Source: Bacilli bacterium
Lineage (GTDB): Bacteria; Bacillota_I; Bacilli_A; RF39; UBA660
Direction: 5' to 3'
Assembly: GCA_017411235.1 (NCBI GenBank)
Contig: JAFPMR010000198.1
Span: 1 to 5,162 of the forward strand
Length of the DNA: 5,162 bases
Every line of letters starts with the position of its first letter. The first letter of the stretch is position 1. Below the pieces are notes generated by a model. It was not told the origin of the DNA. It made no database searches and saw nothing but the letters and a program-made list of their open reading frames with translations. The position numbers and the translations under genes were made by a program. Shown piece by piece: positions 1 to 5,059 of the stretch.

Positions 1-116
1 ACAAGACAGTTATGGAATATGATTTAGTTCGTATTTTAGGACGTAGATATGTTGGAATGAATGCAGTTGCAGATAAAGCTTTCTGTCTAATTGCAAAACC
101 AAGTGTAAGTGCTTAA
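1..116 (+). CDS. Probable major capsid protein, C-terminal end (partial)
   Basis: An open frame enters from the left edge (first full codon at position 3) and stops at TAA 114-116, leaving 37 residues. The visible end contains the stretch YDLVRILGRRYVGMNAVADK followed by AFCLIAKPSVSA. A short basic/aromatic run followed by an 'ADKAFCLI' strand resembles the C-terminal edge of HK97-fold major capsid proteins, which form the icosahedral shell. Position supports this, because in phages of this type the capsid gene directly precedes the gp6-like connector gene that follows here after a 22-nt gap. Too little sequence remains for a firm family call; another late head protein encoded just before the connectors is the main alternative. 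Confidence 0.6.
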   Translation, partial: KTVMEYDLVRILGRRYVGMNAVADKAFCLIAKPSVSA

Positions 117-138
117 TTAATAGAATAGGAGGTAGACT

Positions 139-417
139 ATGCAAGATACATTATTAGCAAAATTAAAAAAAATACAGGGCATTAGTCATAATGAATTTGA
201 TTCTACTATTCAAATGTGGATTGATGCTGCAAAATTAGATTTGAAAAGTGTTGGCATAGTCGACACATTAGTTGATAATCCTGATGAATTAGTAAGTGCA
301 GCAATAATTAGTTATGTTTTAAGTTTTTTAGATGTAAGTAATAGTGAAATGTATGGAAATTCATATTTATACCAAAAGGATGCATTAAGGCATACAAAAG
401 AATATATAGAGGTATAG
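139..417 (+). CDS. Head-tail connector protein (HK97 gp6-like)
   Basis: This 92-residue, mostly helical protein resembles gp6-like connectors (adaptors), which form a ring beneath the portal and join the DNA-filled head to the neck. Family-like features are the N-terminal helix (LLAKLKKIQGI), the central segment FDSTIQMWIDAAKLDLKSVG and the later helix with AAIISYVLSFLDV followed by a charged C-terminus; the length fits the family's usual 90-110 residues. The start is ATG 139, with AGGAGG at 127-132 placed 6 nt upstream. It is the first of four small neck genes after the capsid gene, in the standard connector, closure, gp10, terminator order. The next gene starts one nucleotide after its TAG stop, so the two are probably co-translated. 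The call rests on sequence pattern plus gene order. Confidence 0.75.
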   Translation: MQDTLLAKLKKIQGISHNEFDSTIQMWIDAAKLDLKSVGIVDTLVDNPDELVSAAIISYVLSFLDVSNSEMYGNSYLYQKDALRHTKEYIEV

Positions 418-418
418 T

Positions 419-748
419 ATGGAATATACTGAAATAATATATTTAGTAAATAAAGTATTAGAGGAAGATGAGATAGGAAATATAACAACTTCCTCTTTTA
501 CATTAACTAAAAGATATGCCAAAAGACAAAGTGTAAGAACAAATGAATATTATAGTGCAGTTGAATCAGGACTTGAGCCTTCTGTTGAATTTGTCATGAA
601 AAGACTAGACTATGATGGACAAATGGAACTAGAATACAACAGCAAAAGATATATGGTAATACGGACAATAGATCCTAAGAATAAATACGATATTGTGTTA
701 GTATGTGCTAGAAAGATAGGCATAAATAATGTGCAAGTAAGTGCATAA
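419..748 (+). CDS. Phage head closure protein (head-tail adaptor/stopper)
   Basis: This 109-residue protein resembles head closure (stopper) proteins such as SPP1 gp16, which sit below the connector ring and keep packaged DNA in the head until the tail joins. Characteristic are the segment KRYAKRQSVRTNEYYSAVESG (residues about 31-51), followed by alternating beta strands (SVEFVMKRLDYDG, LEYNSKRYMVIRTI) and the terminal strand YDIVLVCARK; together they suggest the small beta-barrel of this family. The ATG at 419 begins one nucleotide after the preceding TAG, with AGAGG at 408-412 as its ribosome binding site inside the upstream gene. Its TAA stop overlaps the next ATG by one base (TAATG at 746-750), which suggests translational coupling to the gp10-like gene. 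Confidence 0.8.
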   Translation: MEYTEIIYLVNKVLEEDEIGNITTSSFTLTKRYAKRQSVRTNEYYSAVESGLEPSVEFVMKRLDYDGQMELEYNSKRYMVIRTIDPKNKYDIVLVCARKIGINNVQVSA

Positions 749-1122
749 TGGCTGATTCTATTTTAGACGTAAAAGATTTATTAAATGAATATTCATTAGA
801 TATTCAAGAAGGTATTGATAAAGAGGCACAAGAAATAAGCAAACAAGCAGCAAGTGAATTAAAAAACCATCGTGGAACATATAAAATTCGTACAGGCAAA
901 TATAACAAAGGTTGGAGAGTAAATACCAAGAAGGGCAGAGAATTTGTAAATTGTACAGTTCATAATGCTACTGATTGGCAGCTAACCCATTTACTTGAAA
1001 ATGGTCATACAACTAGAAATGGTGGTAGGACAAAAGCATTTGTACATATTAGACCAGTAGAAGAAAAGTATGTTAATCAATACCAACAAGATGTCGAGAA
1101 ATTAATAAAAAACGGAGGATAA
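748..1122 (+). CDS. HK97 gp10-like neck/tail protein
   Basis: This 124-residue protein matches the HK97 gp10 family, small neck proteins needed for head-tail joining in siphophages. The diagnostic signature is in the second half: TDWQLTHLLENGHTTRNGGR (about residues 75-94), then FVHIRPVEEKYVNQY, corresponding to the family pattern of a 'hLlE.Gh..r.GGr' loop followed by a 'hI.Pa.e' strand and a C-terminal helix. The N-terminal part is helical with an acidic start and leads into the basic stretch NHRGTYKIRTGKYNKGWRV. There is no AGGAGG-like site before its ATG; the start overlaps the previous stop by one base, so translation probably depends on coupling with the closure gene. The tail terminator gene follows one nucleotide after its stop. 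Confidence 0.85.
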   Translation: MADSILDVKDLLNEYSLDIQEGIDKEAQEISKQAASELKNHRGTYKIRTGKYNKGWRVNTKKGREFVNCTVHNATDWQLTHLLENGHTTRNGGRTKAFVHIRPVEEKYVNQYQQDVEKLIKNGG

Positions 1123-1123
1123 A

Positions 1124-1435
1124 ATGCATAAGACAATTTATGACTTATTAAGTACATTAAATATACCAGTAGCATACGACCATTTTGTATCAAATAAAGA
1201 GGTATCTATACCATTTGTTGTATATAGGGAAATTGATACTGACACTTTTAAAGCTGATGGCATAACATATTTTAGACCATACAATTTTCAAATAGAACTA
1301 ATAACTGAAAAAAAAGACATAACATTGCAACAAAGTTTAGAGGAATTATTAACTACAAATAATATTCCATATGACATTGGTGATGAAGTATGGGATGATG
1401 ATGAAAAAATTTATCATAATTATTACGAAATATAG
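1124..1435 (+). CDS. Tail terminator / tail completion protein
   Basis: This 103-residue acidic protein resembles the tail completion (terminator) proteins found between gp10 and the major tail protein genes in Gram-positive siphophages; they cap the finished tail tube and dock it to the head. Visible hallmarks are the N-terminal helix (TIYDLLSTLNIPVAYDHF), the strand IPFVVYREID at about residues 29-38, then ITYFRPYNFQIELITEKKDI (about 48-67), in which the 'iELiTekKD' run is typical, and a C-terminal strand ending in IYHNYYEI. The start is ATG 1124 with a good site (CGGAGGA, 1112-1118) inside the preceding gene. Its TAG stop (1433-1435) overlaps the AGGAGG (1434-1439) that drives the major tail protein. 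Confidence 0.75.
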   Translation: MHKTIYDLLSTLNIPVAYDHFVSNKEVSIPFVVYREIDTDTFKADGITYFRPYNFQIELITEKKDITLQQSLEELLTTNNIPYDIGDEVWDDDEKIYHNYYEI

Positions 1436-1443
1436 GAGGTAAT

Positions 1444-2010
1444 ATGAATAAAGTAAAATTTGGATTAAGTGAAGTACATATAGCACCAATTACAGCTCAA
1501 GATAATACAGGAACTACATATGGAACAATATTTGCTATTCCAGGTGCAGTAAGTATTACACTTGATAGAGCAGGTGATGAAACTGACTTTTATGCTGATA
1601 ATATTAAATATTTTAATGAAGCAGCAAATCAAGGTTATACAGGCTCACTAGAAATGGCTTTATTAACTGAAGATTTTAGAACTAAAATACTTAATGAAAT
1701 CAAAGATTCAAATGGTGCATTAATTGAAGATGCAACAAGAGGAACAATTGGATTTGCATTAGGATTCCAAATTGATGGAGATAAAGCAAACAGAAGATTT
1801 TGGTATTACAATTGTACAGCAAATAGACCATCTAATACAAGTTCAACTATTGAAGCAAGTAAAACACCACAAACTGAAACAGTTGATTTAGTTGTAGCAC
1901 CAAGACCAGATGACAAACTTGTAAGAGCAGTTATGGAAAAGACAGATGACAATACTGCTGCATATAATGCATTCTTTTCAACTGTATACGAAACAAGTAT
2001 TTCTCAATAA
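1444..2010 (+). CDS. Major tail protein, phi13 family
   Basis: This 188-residue protein resembles the phi13-type major tail proteins, which polymerise into the tail tube around the tape measure. Recognisable parts are the start NKVKFGLSEVHIAPIT, the strand-turn region IPGAVSITLDRAGDETDFYADN (about residues 32-53), and YFNEAANQGYTGSLEMALLTEDF (about 56-78), which carries the 'N.GytGslE.al' pattern of these tubes. A central strand GFALGFQIDG and RRFWYYNCTANRPS follow, with a C-terminal strand ETVDLVVAPR. No Ig-like C-terminal extension is present. The start at ATG 1444 has AGGAGG at 1434-1439, only 4 nt upstream. The gene is followed within 10 nt by tandem hairpins including an intrinsic terminator, consistent with a need for far more of this product than of the downstream tape measure. 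Confidence 0.88.
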   Translation: MNKVKFGLSEVHIAPITAQDNTGTTYGTIFAIPGAVSITLDRAGDETDFYADNIKYFNEAANQGYTGSLEMALLTEDFRTKILNEIKDSNGALIEDATRGTIGFALGFQIDGDKANRRFWYYNCTANRPSNTSSTIEASKTPQTETVDLVVAPRPDDKLVRAVMEKTDDNTAAYNAFFSTVYETSISQ

Positions 2011-2014
2011 TAAA

Positions 2015-2034
2015 TACTACTCTTATGGGTAGTA
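2015..2034 (+). other. Stem-loop 1 after the major tail protein gene
   Basis: An 8-bp inverted repeat (arms TACTACTC at 2015-2022 and GGGTAGTA at 2027-2034, one G.U pair) closes a 4-nt loop, TTAT. It lacks a T-run, so it is not itself a complete intrinsic terminator. Its arms are repeated exactly in the second hairpin 24 nt downstream. It may protect the 3' end of the major tail protein mRNA, or pair alternatively with the second hairpin. Confidence 0.75.
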
Positions 2035-2038
2035 CAAA

Positions 2039-2063
2039 GACTACTCGTAAGGGTAGTTTTTTT
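2039..2063 (+). terminator. Rho-independent terminator after the major tail protein gene
   Basis: The arms ACTACTC (2040-2046) and GGGTAGT (2051-2057) form a 7-bp stem capped by a GTAA (GNRA) tetraloop, followed directly by an unbroken T-run (2057-2063). This is the classical form of an intrinsic terminator. It would end or thin out transcription after the major tail protein gene, so the endonuclease, tape measure and distal tail genes would be transcribed by read-through. No convincing promoter is visible in the 28 nt between it and the next gene. Confidence 0.85.
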
Positions 2064-2078
2064 AGTATTCATAAGAAA

Positions 2079-2101
2079 AAGGAGGGATAAAATGGCAAGT
2101 T
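2079..2101 (+). repeat. Left copy of an imperfect direct repeat flanking the endonuclease gene
   Basis: This stretch holds the ribosome binding site and first codons of the endonuclease gene: AAGGAGGGA, a short A-rich spacer, then TGGCAAGTT. It matches 2738-2762, at the start of the tape measure gene, in the first nine bases and in TGGC-A/T-AGTT, with a 2-nt length difference in the spacer. The two copies bracket the endonuclease gene. A duplication linked to insertion is possible. So is chance similarity between two strong ribosome binding sites followed by a Met-Ala-Ser start. Confidence 0.5.
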
Positions 2102-2760
2102 ATAGTTTATATATACACATTAACAAAATAAATGGTAAAAAATATATAGGAATAACAAACCAAAAACCAGTATCAAGAAGATGGAATAATGGATTAGGTT
2201 ATAAAAAATCACCTCGTTTTTTTAATGCAATAATAAAATATGGTTGGGATAATTTTTATCATCAGGTTATATATGATAATCTAACAAAAGAAAGTGCTAA
2301 TATGTTAGAAATAGAATATATAAAGATGTATAATACAACAAATGAAAAATATGGATATAATATGCAAAAAGGTGGTGGAATCAACAATTTAAGTGAATTG
2401 ACAAAATATAAAATAAAAACATCACATTTTGGCAAGAAAGCATCATTAGAAACAAGAAAGAAAATGAGTTTATCACATATTGGTAAACAAAAATGTTTAG
2501 GGTATAAGCACAATGAAACAACAAGACAAAAACATAGGAATCTTTTTTTAGGAAAAAGAAATATAAGAGCAAAAGCAGTAAATCAATATGATTTAGATGG
2601 AAATTTTATAAGACATTATGACTATATGGAACAAATAAAAGAATATATAAATATAAATTCAACCTCACATATCAGTCAATGTTGTAATGGTAAAAGAAAT
2701 AAATGTCATGGATATATATGGAAATATAGTGATATGGAAGGAGGGAAAATAAGTGGCTAG
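2092..2760 (+). CDS. GIY-YIG homing endonuclease with NUMOD3/NUMOD1-type DNA-binding motifs
   Basis: This 222-residue protein is a free-standing, site-specific endonuclease of the I-TevI/SegA type. The N-terminal nuclease domain (about residues 4-95) has a variant GIY strand (SLYIHIN, Tyr7), the YIG strand (KKYIGIT, Tyr18-Ile-Gly20), a catalytic Arg at 29 or 30 (SRRW), the likely metal-binding Glu73 in the helix MLEIEYI, and Asn90 in GYNMQKGGG. The middle (about 108-155) has repeated NUMOD3-like motifs (HFGKKASLETRKKMSLSHIG, then a GYKHNETTRQKH run). The end (about 161-212) fits NUMOD1: VNQYDLDGNFIRHY, CCNGKR and HGYIWKY. The start is ATG 2092 with AAGGAGGG at 2079-2086. It lies between the major tail protein and tape measure genes and contributes nothing to the virion; such enzymes cut alleles lacking the element and spread by repair. 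All key residues are present, so it looks active. Its last 8 nt overlap the tape measure start. Confidence 0.93.
   Translation: MASYSLYIHINKINGKKYIGITNQKPVSRRWNNGLGYKKSPRFFNAIIKYGWDNFYHQVIYDNLTKESANMLEIEYIKMYNTTNEKYGYNMQKGGGINNLSELTKYKIKTSHFGKKASLETRKKMSLSHIGKQKCLGYKHNETTRQKHRNLFLGKRNIRAKAVNQYDLDGNFIRHYDYMEQIKEYININSTSHISQCCNGKRNKCHGYIWKYSDMEGGKISG
2738..2745 (+). promoter_or_regulatory. Ribosome binding site of the tape measure gene, inside the endonuclease gene
   Basis: AAGGAGGG lies 7 nt upstream of GTG 2753 and inside the last codons of the endonuclease gene. In the tape measure frame a TAA occurs directly before the GTG (2750-2752), so no earlier start is possible. This site therefore fixes the GTG as the start. 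Ribosomes finishing the endonuclease at 2758-2760 could also re-initiate here. Confidence 0.85.
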
Positions 2761-2762
2761 TT
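2738..2762 (+). repeat. Right copy of an imperfect direct repeat flanking the endonuclease gene
   Basis: This is the counterpart of 2079-2101: AAGGAGGGA, an A-rich spacer 2 nt longer, then TGGCTAGTT. It holds both the tape measure ribosome binding site and start and the endonuclease stop codon. The TAG that stops the endonuclease lies where the left copy reads AAG. Confidence 0.5.
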
Positions 2763-3565
2763 CAAAAATAAAAGGAATTGTCATAGAAATTGGTGGCAAT
2801 ACCACAAAATTACAAGATGCCCTAAAAGGTGTTGACAAGCAAGTTTATTCTTTAAATGGTGATTTAAAAGCATTAAATCAAGCATTAAAGCTAGACCCTA
2901 AAAATACTGAATTATTGGCACAAAAGCAAGAAGTATTGGCACGAAATATTGAAGCATCCAAAGATAGACTTGAAACACTAAAAGAAGCACAAAGACAAAT
3001 GGGTGATTATAACAAATTAACTGATGAACAAAAAACAAGTTATAATCAATTGTCAGTAGAAATTGCTAAAAGTGAAAGTGCATTAAAAAACATGAATGAG
3101 GAGTTAAAAAAGACAAATAGTATAGACTTCTCAAAAATGAAAGAAGGACTAAAAAAAGTTGGTGAAGTTGCATTAGATGTATCAAAGAAAATGCTACAAA
3201 TTAGTGGTGCAATAGCAGGTGCTATTACAGGTGTTATAACAGCAGGTGTAAAGAGTTATGCAAATTTAGAAAAAGCACAAAAAGGTAGTGAAAGATTATT
3301 TGGTGATTCATTTAGTATTGTAAAACGAAATGCAGCAACTGCATACAAATCAATGGGATTAAGTGCTACACAATATTATGACCAAGTAAACACATATGTA
3401 GTAGGTTTAAAAAACTCATTAAAAGGTGATACAAAACGAGCGGCGGATTTAGCAAATAGTGTATTACAAGCACAAGCAGATATAGTTGCTGCCACAGGTG
3501 CAAATAGTGATACAGTTCAAAATGCATTTGCCGCAGTAATGCGTGGAAACTACACAATGTTGGAT
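2753..3565 (+). CDS. Tail tape measure protein, exon 1 (residues 1-271)
   Basis: This is the N-terminal part of the tape measure protein, which sets tail length during assembly and is ejected ahead of the DNA at infection. Residues about 20-122 are a long charged, helical, coiled-coil-like region (LQDALKGVDKQVYSL, then alternating K/E/Q heptads). A hydrophobic Gly/Ala-rich segment (ISGAIAGAITGVITAGVKSY, about 150-169) follows, then the family's conserved domain: EKAQKGSERLFGDS and NAFAAVMRGNYTMLD. The start is GTG 2753, fixed by an in-frame TAA just upstream and AAGGAGGG at 2738-2745. Read straight through, the frame stops at TAA 3566-3568, in the middle of a conserved motif. That stop is formed by the first three bases of a group I intron; splicing joins Asp271 to exon 2. 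Unspliced mRNA would give a 271-residue truncated product. Confidence 0.9.
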
Positions 3566-3837
3566 TAACTAAAAATAGTTCAACTAAAACCTAGTGAATT
3601 GCTGGAAAGTCTTAACAAGTTAAGTTGAAGATAATCAGCAGCTAAGCTTAGAAATAAGAAAGTTCAACGACTATCGAAAACACAGTATTTAATATATTGG
3701 AAGTGAGTAGAGTACATTCAAGTGAATGGAAGTGCTAGGGGACTAAAAAAGTTCAAGATATAGTCTATTCTTATAGGAAACTATAAGCAGTTCATAAGAG
3801 AACGAATATGTATTAACGAAACATATTGAATATAAAG
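3566..3837 (+). ncRNA. Group I intron (IA-type, no ORF), interrupting the tape measure gene
   Basis: A self-splicing ribozyme of about 272 nt can be folded by hand. P1: exon TTGGAT (3560-3565) with guide GTTCAA (3578-3583), ending in the required U.G pair at the 5' splice site. P3: CCTAG 3590-3594 with CTAGG 3735-3739. P4: TTGCTG 3599-3604 with CAGCAG 3636-3641. P5: GTCTT 3609-3613 with AAGAT 3628-3632. P6 arm: CTTA-GAAA-TAAG 3647-3658. P7: GACTAT 3669-3674 with ATAGTC 3760-3765. P7.1: 3683-3699. P7.2: CATTC-AAGT-GAATG 3715-3728. P8: 3740-3754. P9: 7 bp with GAAA loop, 3770-3787. P9.1: 3790-3803. P9.2: AATATGT 3805-3811 with ACATATT 3821-3827. Conserved core strings include GTTCAACGACTATCG (R) and AAGATATAGTC (S). 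The last intron base is most likely G3837. There is no room for P2 and no ORF. Splicing restores the tape measure frame. Confidence 0.95.
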
Positions 3838-5058
3838 AATTTACGATTAGGTATTAAAGGTAGCAAGACAGGAATGCAAGAAGTAATTGATAAAGTAAAT
3901 GCATGGAACAAAGCAAATGGCAATGCAACACATTATCAAATGGATAATTATGCTGATATGCAACAAGCATTAGTAGATTATGTAAAAATGGTTGGTGTAG
4001 CAGGAACAGCACAACAACAAATGTCAAGTACAATTACAGGTAGTTTATCACAAATGAAAGCAGCATTTGATAACTTCTTAAATGGTAGTGGTAGTGCAAA
4101 AGATTTGTCTAAAACAATTTCTACATTTTTGAAGAATATATTAAATGCATTAAAGAATTTAGCACCAGATTTGGCAAAAGGACTTGTTGAATTAATTAAA
4201 GATGTACTTCCTCAAGTTATGAGCATGATAAGTGAATTATTACCAATAGTTGTCGAGGGTGTTAAAACACTTATAGAAGGCATAATTGATTTTATAAACA
4301 ATGATGGTGAGCAATTTGTAAAAATGGCAGTAGATATATTAAATAATTTAGTTCAATTTATTTTAAAGAATTTGCCATTATTATTACAAGCAACTATCAA
4401 AATTATAGCAGAACTTGCTAAAGGAATTGGAGATGCAGCACCAGATTTAATTCCAGCAATTGTTGATTGTTTAGTATTAATGGTAGAAACTATATTTGAA
4501 AATATAGATTTAATTATAGATGCAGGAATAAAATTAATTGAAGGTTTAATTAAAGGAATTTTTATTGCAGTACCAAGATTAGTTGAAAGATTACCTGAAA
4601 TTATTATGAAAATAGTAAAAGGATTAGGAGAAGGTATTAGTAAAATTACAGAAGTTGGTGTTCAATTAATAGAAGGACTATGGAAAGGTATCAAATCAAT
4701 GGGAAATTGGTTATGGGAAAAAGTAACTGGATTTGCAGGTGATGTAGTAAGTTGGTTTGCTGATAAGTTAGGAATTGCAAGTCCATCAAAAGTTATGAAA
4801 GAACAGGGTAAATATATTGTTGAAGGATTAGCAATAGGTATTAACGATACTATTCCAGAAGTAGAAAAAGCAATGAGTAGTTTAGCAGGTGGTGTAGAGG
4901 CATCAGTAAATCCTACAATTAATCCAACAGCTAACACAAATCCATTATATATAACAATAGACAAATTCTATAATAATCGTGAAACAGATGTACAACAACT
5001 TGCAGAAGAACTTGAATTTTATCGTAGAAATAGTGCATTAGCAAAAGGTGGTGTATAA
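3838..5058 (+). CDS. Tail tape measure protein, exon 2 (residues 272-677)
   Basis: This is the C-terminal 406 residues of the tape measure protein, in frame with exon 1 after removal of the intron, giving 677 residues in all. It opens with NLRLGIKGSKTGMQEVIDK, completing the family motif begun by GNYTMLD in exon 1. Residues about 374-557 are a long run of amphipathic to hydrophobic helices with repeated 'LIEG(L/I)...GI' and 'P.I/L' spacing (for example VVEGVKTLIEGIIDFI and GIKLIEGLIKGIFIAVP), as expected for a protein packed in the tail tube. The segment DKLGIASPSKVMKEQGKYIVEGLAIGI (from about residue 580) and the end YITIDKFYNNRETDVQQLAEELEFYRR are typical of tape measure C-termini. The open frame extends upstream to a TTG at 3826, but that part is intron and has no ribosome binding site, so it is not a separate gene. 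The distal tail gene follows after 1 nt. Confidence 0.9.
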   Translation, partial: NLRLGIKGSKTGMQEVIDKVNAWNKANGNATHYQMDNYADMQQALVDYVKMVGVAGTAQQQMSSTITGSLSQMKAAFDNFLNGSGSAKDLSKTISTFLKNILNALKNLAPDLAKGLVELIKDVLPQVMSMISELLPIVVEGVKTLIEGIIDFINNDGEQFVKMAVDILNNLVQFILKNLPLLLQATIKIIAELAKGIGDAAPDLIPAIVDCLVLMVETIFENIDLIIDAGIKLIEGLIKGIFIAVPRLVERLPEIIMKIVKGLGEGISKITEVGVQLIEGLWKGIKSMGNWLWEKVTGFAGDVVSWFADKLGIASPSKVMKEQGKYIVEGLAIGINDTIPEVEKAMSSLAGGVEASVNPTINPTANTNPLYITIDKFYNNRETDVQQLAEELEFYRRNSALAKGGV

Positions 5059-5059
5059 A

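Noticed and set aside
1990..2070. Programmed frameshift at the T-run making a chaperone-type fusion
   Set aside because: The T-run lies after the major tail protein stop codon and belongs to a terminator; no overlapping ORF continues from it.
2030..2091. Dedicated promoter for the endonuclease gene
   Set aside because: Only 28 nt separate the terminator T-run from the start codon, and no pair of -35 and -10 boxes at proper spacing is visible.
2262..2572. Minus-strand ORFs opposite the endonuclease gene
   Set aside because: They overlap a clear GIY-YIG gene, encode low-complexity Phe/Leu/Tyr-rich sequence expected from the complement of AT-rich coding DNA, and have no plausible translation signals.
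3366..3557. Minus-strand ORF opposite tape measure exon 1
   Set aside because: It is a His/Leu-rich antisense shadow of a well-supported gene, with no family features.
3560..3830. Frameshifted or degraded tape measure pseudogene
   Set aside because: The interruption falls inside one conserved motif, both sides remain intact and in frame after removing 272 nt, and the intervening RNA has a full set of group I helices. Random decay would not give this.
3826..3837. Independent gene starting at TTG 3826
   Set aside because: There is no ribosome binding site, the start lies in the last intron hairpin, and the protein begins in the middle of a tape measure motif.
3566..3837. tRNA or riboswitch in the non-coding interval
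   Set aside because: No cloverleaf with T-loop and acceptor pairing is seen, and the interval is fully accounted for by the group I intron fold.
4662..4964. Minus-strand ORF opposite tape measure exon 2
   Set aside because: It overlaps the conserved C-terminal region of the tape measure protein and shows no family features.
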